Assembly: GCA_031771865.1 (NCBI GenBank)
Contig: JASISA010000022.1
Location: 1,178,001 to 1,242,000, forward strand
Source of the DNA: Nothophaeocryptopus gaeumannii
Taxonomy: Eukaryota; Ascomycota; Dothideomycetes; Mycosphaerellales; Mycosphaerellaceae
Direction of reading: 5' to 3'
DNA: 64,000 nucleotides
Positions 22,698 to 32,280 of the stretch are shown piece after piece. The translations under genes and the position numbers were made by a program. The stretch's first letter is position 1, and each line of letters opens with the position of its first letter. The notes beneath the pieces were generated by a model. The model searched no databases. It had not been told where the DNA came from and worked only from the letters and a program-made list of their open reading frames with translations.

Positions 22698-24191
22698 TCA
22701 GTCCTTAATCCAAGGCTCGCCTCCATGAGGGCACGCAGCCTGTTCGCTATACCACCGTTTCAATCTCTCGACCATCCAACCCGACTCACTTCCTTTCTTC
22801 ATCTCTCCCAGATTTGCCTTCTTTGTCAACAAGCACCTTGCGTCCGCGTTCAACGCATACTGGAGACAGCCATCCTGCTCTTCGCATATAGCTCGGCACG
22901 CCTCAAGGTCTCCAACAGGCCCGTGATCTTCCTCTGCATGGTTGTACCAATTTCTCTTTGGTTGCGTCATGCGTGGAAGGACGAAGTTGGAGAACATATC
23001 GTGGTGGTGCAGATATAAGGAGGAGTCCTAAGAGAGGGCTTTTGTCAGCTGAGATTCGAAAGTCACAATGCGGTAAGAACTCACATTCACGGCCTGAACC
23101 CAATCCATCTCAAATCTCCACAGGTCGTCAACCGCCTTCGGCGTCAAATGATGATAGGTCACAGTTGGAGCACACCAAACTCTACGATTCCCGTCTACTC
23201 TCGAGTATTCCATATTCCCAATGTCGTCTCCCTGCCAAATTGGCCATGCCTTTGTCAAATTTGTCCCGCTATCCGCAAACGCCTTGCCCAAAACACAATC
23301 TCCGGCCCAATGCCCATCGGTGAAGTTCTCCCACTCTTCCTGCTGTGCCCGAAACATATTAACGACTGTCTCTAGGGCCGGCCTCGAAACTGCAAAACCT
23401 GTTCCTCCGTGTGCGAAAATAACGTCCGCGATCATTATCGGCCCTCCGATATAGTATGACTTTTTCCAATCCAATGCATTCAGATAGTTCAGAAGCGTCT
23501 GCCAGAGAATGTACGTATCCGTTTCTACGAACACGTACCACTTCATGTCCGGATATTCTGTCAATGTTCGATTCATCATGGGCAGAAACTTCCATTTATC
23601 CAACTTCCAACCTGGATTCTCATTCTTTCCCCAGTGGCTGCCAGCCGTGCTAATCGGTCCACTCAGTTCGTGAGATCCGAGGACAGACCTTCCTCCGTGC
23701 TGCAACCGACGCCATAGCTCGAAGTCTGGGTGGGTGGCTTTGGTTTCGGCAGAGACAAATTCGAGAGCGTCGAGAATATGTTCGTTGTAGAAGGTTTCTT
23801 CGTAGTCAGAAAAGAGGAGGTAATTGGGATAGCAGCGGAGCGTGGTGTTGATGTGGACGGGGAGCTTGTCCTTGATTTCTGTAGAACCTGTCTTCAGAAT
23901 CACAAGCGTTTCGTTGGCGCCGGGTAGGCGACGGCAAGGTAAGTTGGTAGCTGTCGAAAGATCTGTTTCTTCAAATGTCGAAGCGCGGTTCTGTGCTGCG
24001 GCTGCTGTTGGTAGTGAATGTGCACTTGAGCTGTAAGGAGACGATTGGTGTGCCAGATAAAAGAATGCTATGCAAACGATGGTGGCTATAAGATATACGA
24101 CCCGGCGAGGAAGTCGCGGCCGCAATGCTGGTCTTGGACTCGCGATTCGTCGTTGTGTAGCCGCAACTCGAATCTTCTCGCCGTAGACCAT
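22698..24191 (-). CDS. GT31-like glycosyltransferase with C-terminal PAN/Apple-like module (paralogue A)
   Basis: Minus-strand exons 24191-23085 and 23027-22698 (intron 57 nt, GTGAGT donor, TTAG acceptor) give 478 residues. It is a type II membrane protein: a short basic cytosolic tail, a signal anchor at about 31-47, a Ser/Ala-rich stem, then a lumenal catalytic domain. Conserved pieces are LVILKTGSTEIKDKLPVHI, SDYEETF, GWKLDKWKFLPM, FVETDTYILW (an E-x-D metal/nucleotide-sugar motif, residues 223-225), AHGGTGFAVS, HWAGDCVLG and TYHHLTP. These fit fungal members of the beta-1,3-glycosyltransferase (fringe/GT31) class in the Golgi. The last ~60 residues (LEACRAICEEQDGCLQYAL) contain a cysteine pattern of PAN/Apple domains. 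A paralogue lies at 47364-48872. Confidence 0.88.
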
Positions 24192-24872
24192 GCTGAAACT
24201 TAGGAAGGAAACACAAAAATCGGGAAAGAGAGAGTGTGGTGTAGAGGCAAGAGCGCGAGATGAAAGGAGAATGGCACATCATTGACCTGAGGTCGCATGA
24301 CACGATCGCCGCAGCAAGTAGAATAAGCTCCGGAAGGCGCTGTCAGTGTCTTCACTCTTCAGACTTCAGGAGAGCGTTTTGGACGTAAGCGATTCGGCTG
24401 ACTCCAGGCGCCACATGGCGGCAATGACCATGGAACTGAGCCCAGGAGAGGGACAAATGGTAGCTTCAGGACTGCTATGGCTCGATTGTCGCTCTGAGGG
24501 AATAGAGCTCATTGGAGATTGGTTCTGCTGATTGTGCAGGAATTCTCAAGTCCGTGTCGAGGCACTCAGCAGCGGCCATGAATGCTGGGCGTGTGTAGTG
24601 TTGCAAGAGGGAAGAGAGTTGAGGGTCCAGTTCTTCAGGACGGCAAGACGGGAGCCAGGGGAGCTTGGTCACAGTGGCGGAGATGGAGGCGGCAGGATGC
24701 CGTCCAAATTTGATTCGGCGCCTCTTAGATGAAGGCGCCCTTAAGTATTCTAGCGTGCCTCCGCATGGCTGCATGCCCGTTGAACATCAGGTACATCACC
24801 CCACTTCAAGGAAGCCTTCTCCAGCACGCAAGGCCATCAGCACTGCCTATTCTCCACCGTCACAAGACTACT
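24192..24872. other. Intergenic, divergent promoter region
   Basis: Separates the minus-strand glycosyltransferase from the plus-strand START-like gene. In-frame ATGs upstream of 24873 exist, but the signal peptide argues for the later start. Confidence 0.4.
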
Positions 24873-25445
24873 ATGCAATACGCTTCATGCGTCCTTTACT
24901 GGGTCCTTTCCATCACGATGACCTCAGCTCGGGCATACATTCTGGAGCCTGCTGCAATCGCAGGCGTCCGCTGCAAAGATGCGTCGAAGCTAGCCACGCC
25001 CACGTACGGCGACCAGGGCATCGTCTTTACCATATGCGCCGAGAGAGACATCCAAGCTCCTATCGCGAAGATCTACACTACCCTTCTCGACTTTGGACGT
25101 TACTCCGACTGGAACTCTTTCGTCATCAAAGTGACGGCGAGGTCCGGCTATACTCTGGATGTGGTACCTGCGCCTTTGGGGTTGAAGATGACCTTCACAA
25201 GCGCTGGACTTCTCCCCGCAGGTCTAAATGCTTCTTCCAATGAGATAGTGTCTATCGCCAATCCGGACGTCTTTGGAGACGGAAAAGTTGCTATGAACGG
25301 CTGGAAGTATGACGGCTTCGGCCAACAAGCCGAACATCCCAACATCCTGACTGATCTAGGAAATGGCCTCACTCGATACGTGAGCTATGAAACCTACTAC
25401 GGGCCAATTGCTCCGTTGACAGCTGGTCTGAAGTCAAAATTGTAG
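24873..25445 (+). CDS. Secreted SRPBCC/START-like protein, apparently truncated by TAG
   Basis: ATG at 24873 opens 190 codons beginning with a signal peptide (MQYASCVLYWVLSITMTSARA). The mature part has the polyketide-cyclase/START-like pattern: ERDIQAPIAKIYTTLLDFGRYSDWNSFV, then beta-rich sequence and a LLPAGLNAS loop. An upstream in-frame ATG at 24729 would add 48 residues and bury the signal peptide, so I reject it. The frame stops at TAG 25443-25445, but codons continue in the same frame for 16 more residues (RQFEQQALDLKQYVES) to TGA 25494-25496. These form the amphipathic C-terminal helix expected at the end of this fold. A CAG-to-TAG change would explain this. The gene may be a recent pseudogene, a truncated but functional allele, or use stop-codon readthrough. 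Confidence 0.75.
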   Translation: MQYASCVLYWVLSITMTSARAYILEPAAIAGVRCKDASKLATPTYGDQGIVFTICAERDIQAPIAKIYTTLLDFGRYSDWNSFVIKVTARSGYTLDVVPAPLGLKMTFTSAGLLPAGLNASSNEIVSIANPDVFGDGKVAMNGWKYDGFGQQAEHPNILTDLGNGLTRYVSYETYYGPIAPLTAGLKSKL

Positions 25446-25496
25446 CGGCAATTCGAGCAGCAGGCCCTCGACCTGAAGCAGTATGTGGAGTCGTGA

Positions 25497-26459
25497 CACT
25501 CGCCAACATGTCTTGATCACATCAATTCTTCGAGTAACATCAAACCCTCAAGCCTGCGACAAGGGAATGCGTATGCTGTGACTTCTGGGCTACCTGCGGA
25601 GCAAGAAGCTGTGACAGTCAAAAAATGTCTGTGGGGAATGCATTCATCCTCACCCAACGAGGGTCTTGGTTGGATGCTTGCAGCGGCCAGAAGGGATACG
25701 TTGGACTTTTTAATAAGATATGCGTCGCATCGACAACTAAAATGTCATACACGAATTAGTACTGTCCTGGATGCTGGGTCCGGAGATGTTCGGTACAGCG
25801 TATCGACGTCCTGGTTGTTGGCGACATTAAGCTGCTAGCTGATCACTGCACTGTCCAACGTCGGGACGTTGTTCTGCGAGTCATCCCACCCTCAGTCAAG
25901 GCGCCGGACATGGACATTGTGATCCCTTCAATCCGGCCCGATCGCTTACTCCCGGTCTGGTTGTACAGGCCCACTCCAGCTTGACGCCCGACACCTCCAC
26001 ACAATTCCTCCGCTCTGTGTTCCCTGCCAGCTCGAGCGAATTTGAACCGGGCCGTTGGTTGTCCATGAGCCTGCAGATGCAGCTTCACATGATACAACTG
26101 ACCACGACCAGCTTTGTCGGGTCCAATTTGCTGGATAACGAGTGTCTCGATATTACGCTATGCAACAATGATGCAATGAACGACCACGACAGCGATGTCG
26201 TATCAATCTATACAGGACAGAATGGTCAGGCGCGGACTGCGTGTTGCCGCGAATCTCACTCCACGACGACCAGCTCATCGACGCCGCTGACGTTCTCTCC
26301 CACGCTCGGTTCAGCGACATTAGGATTGAAATATGGCAGTTGACACTCGAGAGCCTCTCGATCCATATCGAACACTCACACAGAATCATTGAAAAAGAAC
26401 AATCCCATTGTCCACGACATCGTTCTTGCCACCAGACGACGACGACGACGACTACAATC
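25497..26459. other. Intergenic, upstream of the aquaporin
   Basis: No recognised coding sequence. A CGA-rich run at about 26437-26453 lies just before the aquaporin start codon and is probably 5' leader. Confidence 0.4.
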
Positions 26460-27434
26460 ATGCCTTCTCCAGACTTCAAGTTGCCCATGGCCGGCTATAT
26501 CATCCCTCGCGATCCGACAAAGCAGTCGACCCTGCGCAACCACATTGTGGCAGCCTCTGGCGAGTTTGCAGGCACGTTTCTGTTTCTTCTGTTCGCCTAT
26601 CTGGGCCACAGTATGTCTGTGGCCTCCGCCCCCAACAAGGCGCCGGACGGCTCTAATAGCAACGACACCGTCGTCTACATTGGCCTCTCATACGGGTTCT
26701 CTCTGCTGGTCACTGCTTGGACTTTGTATCGAGTAAGCGGTGGTTTGTTCAACCCCGCTGTAAGTCTTGGACTGGTCTTGACTGGCAATCTCAATTGGGT
26801 GAGGGGCTTGATCTTCTTGCCTGTGCAAATCTTCAGTGGAATTTGTGCAGCAGCTGTGGCATCGTGGATTATTCCTGGGGACATTGCAACTGTTCAGACC
26901 ACACTTGGCACTGAGGTGTCGATAGGACAGGGACTGTTCATTGAGATGGTGAGCAATCCCACTCCTGACCATTATTCTAGAGCTGACACGAGGACGAAAG
27001 TTTTTGACTATTGAGTTGGTTTTCACCATCCTCATGCTCGCAGCCGAGAAGAGCAAGGTCACATTCATCGCTCCCATCAAGATCGGCATGGCGCTCTTCG
27101 TCGCTCAAATCGCAGGCGTCTACTACACCGGCGCCTCCCTGAACCCAGCCCGCTCGTTCGGCCCATGCGTCGTCGCTGCCAAGTTCCAATCCTATCATTG
27201 GATCTATTGTACGTATCAACCACTCCTCCATGTCAGCCAACTAACACGTCGATAGGGGTTGGTCCCCTTCTCGGCTCCGTTGTCGCTGGCGGCTACTACC
27301 ACTTCGTCAAATTCTTCAACTACCAAGAAGCCAACCCCGGCCAAGACAGCGCAGACGGACACTTCGCACCACACAAAGACGAGCTGGCCGCCATCCACGG
27401 AAACCGTGCATCGAGCGAGAATGGAGAGGCGTAA
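26460..27434 (+). CDS. Aquaporin (MIP family water channel)
   Basis: Exons 26460-26948, 27001-27208 and 27256-27434 encode 291 residues. Both introns (52 and 47 nt) have GT-AG ends and the joins restore conserved sequence: IEM to FLTIELVFT, and HWIY to WVGPLLGS. Six membrane segments and both pore NPA motifs are present (GGLFNPAVSLG and SLNPARSFGP), with the selectivity-filter Arg after the second. The serine after NPAR and the absence of an aquaglyceroporin-type Asp suggest an orthodox aquaporin rather than a glycerol channel. Aligning gaplessly to mammalian AQP1 from the second NPA, the usual filter His in helix 5 is Gln (FVAQIAGVYYTG). The tail is hydrophilic with Glu/Asp/His. A plasma- or vacuolar-membrane location is inferred only. 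Confidence 0.92.
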
Positions 27435-28818
27435 GTACTTGAAGGTCAAGGATAAGGATTTGATGATATCCACCTTGCCTTGCTTTGATGAGTCCCATGA
27501 GAGAATGAAGCCGAAGAGTAATGCTTGTATGACAGGAGTGGTAATTCTTGGATACGTATGGAGGACTACCGCAGTGGCGGTGGTGGTGGGGGTGGTGGTA
27601 GCGGTGAAGGTGTGAGGGATCGAAAGGGAAAGAATGTGGCGAGCGTTTCTGCGCAGGCTGTTGGTGTTGATGTTGATTGATTGACTGATTAGCGATGCAT
27701 TGACGGCCGTCTCAGGAGAGAAGATGATGTGAAGAAGGGTTGTAAGCTAGTATTCGGGAGGTTTCATTGAATTGACGCTCGTTTGATAGACTTTCTGACT
27801 TTTGGTATCAAATTCATTCGTTGGCAGCCGTTGCTAGCCATTCCAGTTCAGCACCAAACATTGGAGCACGCCGGGCGCGATCTTAGAAGCAGAGAAGAAG
27901 AAGATGGTCCAACCAGCGAGAGCCTTAGAACACTCTTTGATCGGTTGGCATCCTCGGATGAACTTTGCGCATTGCGACTTGAAGCGATAGCACGATTTCG
28001 TGCAAACTTGATTCTGTCTCGATGCAGACGATGTTCAAGCAAGCATGACGGTCAAATGCAAGTCAAAGAGTAAGGTATGTTGCGTTGGTGTATGGGTACC
28101 TATATTTGGGTACCATACGCCTGCACGTGGTTGTCGGGAAGAGTGTCCCATGTCGACGGCGCTGGAATGCATACGACGTCAAAAATTGGACTGCTTATAA
28201 GACAGACGCTGCGAATATATCTTGAGCATTCGATAAGTGCTTCATAACATCTGGCCGCTATGTTCACGACGAAGAAGCATTCACCATGTGAAGTGTGATG
28301 TAAGGTTTTCGGGTCGCCGGGGTGACGGAGCCGGTAAACAAAGATGCCAGTCTTTGCAGCTTCCCGCCAGCTGAGAAGTGGCAGACATGCAGCAAAGGCG
28401 CATTAGCCTCTGCCAACCACACACCCGCGGCGCCCAGCGAGAAACACACCACCGCCTTGCTTTGGAAGTTCGTTCTGTAAGGATTCTCCGGAATCATCAC
28501 CGCCATTATCAATCAATAATCACCATCGCCACATACAACCACATCGCATCCACGAGTCTGACGCCGAGTATCGTTCGAGCCGAACTGCCCCGCCAAGAAA
28601 CCCGGAACCAGAGCTCGAGTCCAACGGATCATTGACCGCTGGGACGTGGAAAGACGTTGGAGGTACTACATTTGAGACGAATACACTCGCCATGTCTTCG
28701 TGACATCGCCGCATCGAGAGCACCGAGACGTCCACCGCGCCTCTGAGCGCACCGAGGCCGCCGACTGAGACAACTATCGATATCGTCGTCGTCGACGACG
28801 ACCGTACGACCATCTACC
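27435..28818. other. Intergenic, upstream of cytochrome b561 gene
   Basis: No convincing gene. A G/T-rich GGTGGT-type run lies at about 27576-27610. The last 150 bases hold repeated GACG/TCGTC runs and are probably promoter or leader. Confidence 0.4.
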
Positions 28819-31740
28819 ATGTCGACCAATGGCCTGTCCGCTCCCGGGACCAGCACGTACGATAGTAGTACTATGTACGTCGGCGATGGCACCTGGAATG
28901 CAGACCGCAACAGCTTCCTGTTACCCAACCTCATGGGCCTCAACTTCGACACGATGCGATACAACGGCATGGGCAACCGATTTCGAGATCTGCCTCAGTA
29001 CCATGTCTTGATCACCGGCCATGGAGTCTTAGCCGCCATCACCTTCATCGGTATCGTTCCGGCAGCGATATTCATTGCGAGGTTCTATCACTCCGGAGGT
29101 CGCATGGCATACAAGCTTCACGTCTATCTGCAGATCTTGACCGTCTTCCTGACGACTGTCATCTTTACTTTGGGTTGGTTTGCAGTGGGGCCGGAAAGGA
29201 GCTTGACAAACCCACATCATGGCATTGGATTGGCAATATATGTGTGCGTGCTGGTGCAATTTCTGTACGGCTGGTGGATGTCGAGATTGGAACGAAAGAG
29301 GGAGAGACCGCATCCGACTATACCGCTGAAGGTGCACGTACACAGGCTGTTTGGCAGAGCCATTGCACTTTTGGCATTCGTACAGATCGCCCTCGGGCTG
29401 ACGCTGTACGGTTCGCCCAAGGTCCTGTTCATCTTGTATGCGCTTGTTGGAGCTCTGCTACTCTTCGGCTACCTTGTACTCGAGTACCGCAACAAGCCGC
29501 GCTTCGGAGAGGGCGTGGGCCCATCTGGAGCATCGGAATACTACTCAGACTACAGTGGCAGCTATGTGACTGGCAGTCAGACTGACTTCACGGGCACGCA
29601 TGATCGCAGGAGTAGAAGGCAAAGTGGCGAGAAAGGACACTGGGCGAGGAATGCGCTCGCAGCTGCAGGTCTGTTCGGCGCATATGAATGGTGGAAGGGC
29701 AGGAGGGAAAAACGAAGAGACGATCGAACTGAATATACTCAAAGCGAGTATGATCAAAGCGTGATCGACAATCGGCGACATGGCAGGCCACCAGGGACAC
29801 CAGGTCCGCCACTTTCCTCGACCGCACCTTCGGGACCTGGACCTTACGGGGCCCCTGGACCTCCACCCGTTGGTGCTTATGGACGGCCTGGTCCTCCCAA
29901 CAGACCACCACCGCCCGCCTTCTATAATGGCCGCAGACCTCCAGGTCGAGATCGAAGGCACAATGACACAGTGCTTTCACCACAGACATGGGAGGAAGAC
30001 GAGTATGATGAGAAGTACAGCGATCGTCCTGCGAAACAACATACCTGGAGAGATCGTATCCTAGGGGCAGGTGCAGGCATTGCAGCTTTCGAGGGCGTGA
30101 AGAGCATGTTCGGCAGTAGAAGGCGCCGAAAGGAAGGCTACGTCGACTCCGAAGCCGACTACCACCCTCCTCTGGGGGGCAACCAAAACATGGTCAGCCA
30201 GACTGATGTTTCCCGTGTGGAAGCTGGCCAAGCGCCTTTTTCTCCAAACGAGCCACGAAGAAACCAACGAGTGCACATGGCAGACGCACCGCCAATGACA
30301 CCAACACGGCCCTCAGGTCGAAGGACCAGTGCGTCATCGATGTCTTATGATGAGGATGCTAGCTACATTCCACCACGACCACACTCTGATGAAGATCACA
30401 CCTTGAGGAATAGTATAGCAGCTCTGGGAGCGATTGCCGGGTTCCGGGAGTGGAACAAGCGCCGAAAAGAACGCAATGAGCGTCAAAGGATGGAGAGAAT
30501 CAGACAAGACGAACTCGAGAGCGAGGAGCAGTTCAATCGTCAGAACTCAGATCGATATCCTCGGCCTCAAGATGCAAGCGGAAGAAGGCAAAGTCTGTCT
30601 GGCACCATCTTGACTGGTCCAGAGGCCATGGGCAGTAACCCGGAGCTCTCGAGGACGAATTTCAGGCCAGACATCAGTCAACCACCGTTACCTGCTGCAG
30701 CCGGTACCCTACCTTCGGCAAGTATTGCATCTCCAGGCAGTCCTTCGAGGCCAGTGCCACCCATGCATCAGCATCAGCATCAGCAGCAGTCGCAGAATGT
30801 GAATGTACACCTCCCTCCGCCTCCTCCAGGCCCTCCACCGCCTGATGCGCTGAGACCCGCCGATTATCAGCCTCCGCCCCCGGGGTCGCTTCAGATGCCG
30901 CAAGGAGCAATCGTTCCGGATCCATCGAGGCTTGTCTCACATGGCCAGTCATCAAGCCAATACAATGATGGCACCATGGCCGCAGCAACAGAAGCAGCAG
31001 TGGCCGGCGCAGCACTTGCTGCTGGTCAAAGAACACAATCCCAGTCGCCATCAAGACGCCGGCGCCATTCACGCACTGGCTCCCTGTCGTCAAGATTACC
31101 TGGCCGTCGCAACAGCACCGCTTCAGCTTCGGCATCTGGAGTCACAGGAGGTCCAGGCCCCGTTGAAAGCCCACCTGTTAGCCTCAAGGTCACACCTCAC
31201 TCAGACGGCCGACATGTAACTCTTCGCCGTCTCAACGAGGAAGAAGCTGCCGCCGAACGAGCTGCCCGTCGGCGAGACCGCCGTTCACGGCGAGGCTCAA
31301 GTCTTAGCAGCATAGACGACAACAACGGTACAGCTGCAGGTCCTTCTCAGCGATACCGCAGAAACGGAGGAGGGCGAAGCAGTCGCATGCGTGATTCCAG
31401 CCAACAGCCCATCACCAACGTCCCACTTCCACCAGCCATGTCCTCCTCAGCAGTCGGATCTCATCGTCCTCCTTCAGAACTGAACCTTCCGCCGGCAGCA
31501 CCACCAGTAGCGGGCAGAGTCCCGCAAGCATCTGGGTCAATCTCACCTCAGGGTGGTGGATTACCCACCGCCGCAGGACCAGCCGGAAGCGGAGCTGTAG
31601 GAAGTCCCGGACAAGGAACAGATCTGGGTACGGGCACGGATGTCAGTGCTTTTGATAATAATCGGAGGAGACGGAGGGCTGAGAGGGCGAGAAGATTGGA
31701 AGCGAGTAAGGCAGGTGGGAATCGGGTTGAGTTTTCGTGA
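28819..31740 (+). CDS. Cytochrome b561-domain membrane protein with long disordered tail
   Basis: A single exon of 973 codons starting at ATG 28819. Roughly residues 55-215 form five or six membrane helices of the cytochrome b561 type, with haem-ligand-like His residues in YHVLITGHGVL, AYKLHVYLQ, NPHHGIGLAI and VHRLFGRAIALLAF. Such domains carry electrons across membranes, often from ascorbate or in ferric reduction. There is no DOMON domain. The remaining ~750 residues are low-complexity, rich in Pro, Gly, Arg and Ser. They include two repeated short segments of the type RNALAAAGLFGAYEWWKGRREKR and RNSIAALGAIAGFREWNKRRKER, each followed by an acidic/Tyr stretch, and a His/Gln run. The tail is probably cytosolic and may bind partners. 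No introns or frame breaks were seen. Confidence 0.88.
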   Translation: MSTNGLSAPGTSTYDSSTMYVGDGTWNADRNSFLLPNLMGLNFDTMRYNGMGNRFRDLPQYHVLITGHGVLAAITFIGIVPAAIFIARFYHSGGRMAYKLHVYLQILTVFLTTVIFTLGWFAVGPERSLTNPHHGIGLAIYVCVLVQFLYGWWMSRLERKRERPHPTIPLKVHVHRLFGRAIALLAFVQIALGLTLYGSPKVLFILYALVGALLLFGYLVLEYRNKPRFGEGVGPSGASEYYSDYSGSYVTGSQTDFTGTHDRRSRRQSGEKGHWARNALAAAGLFGAYEWWKGRREKRRDDRTEYTQSEYDQSVIDNRRHGRPPGTPGPPLSSTAPSGPGPYGAPGPPPVGAYGRPGPPNRPPPPAFYNGRRPPGRDRRHNDTVLSPQTWEEDEYDEKYSDRPAKQHTWRDRILGAGAGIAAFEGVKSMFGSRRRRKEGYVDSEADYHPPLGGNQNMVSQTDVSRVEAGQAPFSPNEPRRNQRVHMADAPPMTPTRPSGRRTSASSMSYDEDASYIPPRPHSDEDHTLRNSIAALGAIAGFREWNKRRKERNERQRMERIRQDELESEEQFNRQNSDRYPRPQDASGRRQSLSGTILTGPEAMGSNPELSRTNFRPDISQPPLPAAAGTLPSASIASPGSPSRPVPPMHQHQHQQQSQNVNVHLPPPPPGPPPPDALRPADYQPPPPGSLQMPQGAIVPDPSRLVSHGQSSSQYNDGTMAAATEAAVAGAALAAGQRTQSQSPSRRRRHSRTGSLSSRLPGRRNSTASASASGVTGGPGPVESPPVSLKVTPHSDGRHVTLRRLNEEEAAAERAARRRDRRSRRGSSLSSIDDNNGTAAGPSQRYRRNGGGRSSRMRDSSQQPITNVPLPPAMSSSAVGSHRPPSELNLPPAAPPVAGRVPQASGSISPQGGGLPTAAGPAGSGAVGSPGQGTDLGTGTDVSAFDNNRRRRRAERARRLEASKAGGNRVEFS

Positions 31741-32280
31741 GAGGATTGATGAGGTACGCGGAATGAGAAATGATGGCTGTAATGAAAGCAAGAAGAGAAT
31801 CCAGTGAGTGAAAAGGTGGGATAACGAGTTTGGCGTTCTTGAGCGTTGCTTCGCATGCATTGAGCGAAAGGAGTTGGGTGGGATTTTGTTTCCGCTAATG
31901 CCGTCGCGACATGTAGTGAACGAGCAGCGCGACGCATCATGGCGTCGATGTAGGTGTGATGAACGAAACGCAGCAAGAATCGTGTTGGCGCAGTCAAGAT
32001 CATCCTTCCTTTCACTTTCCAGTTTCTCGTTCTTGAAATCGATATGCACATAATGTCGACGTGATACGTTTGCATTTTAGGCTGTCTCTAGGTCTCTCCG
32101 TCTAGATCTAAGTAGTGGTAGGTCGTCCATTTGCACCCATCGCTTTCATCCCATTGTGCTGATGCATTTCCTCATATCATGCACCAGCATTCCATCGCCA
32201 ATCGAACGTCACATCATGAAGCCAGTAAGTATAGGTACAAGAAGTCGAAAGTCATCTCTCATCGCCAGACCAAAACGCAG
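31741..32280. other. Convergent intergenic region
   Basis: The b561 gene (plus) and GH63-like gene (minus) end towards each other here. It should hold both 3' ends. No other feature is seen. Confidence 0.4.

Noticed and set aside
24729..24872. Upstream in-frame ATG start for the START-like gene
   Set aside because: It would place 48 polar residues before a clear signal peptide.
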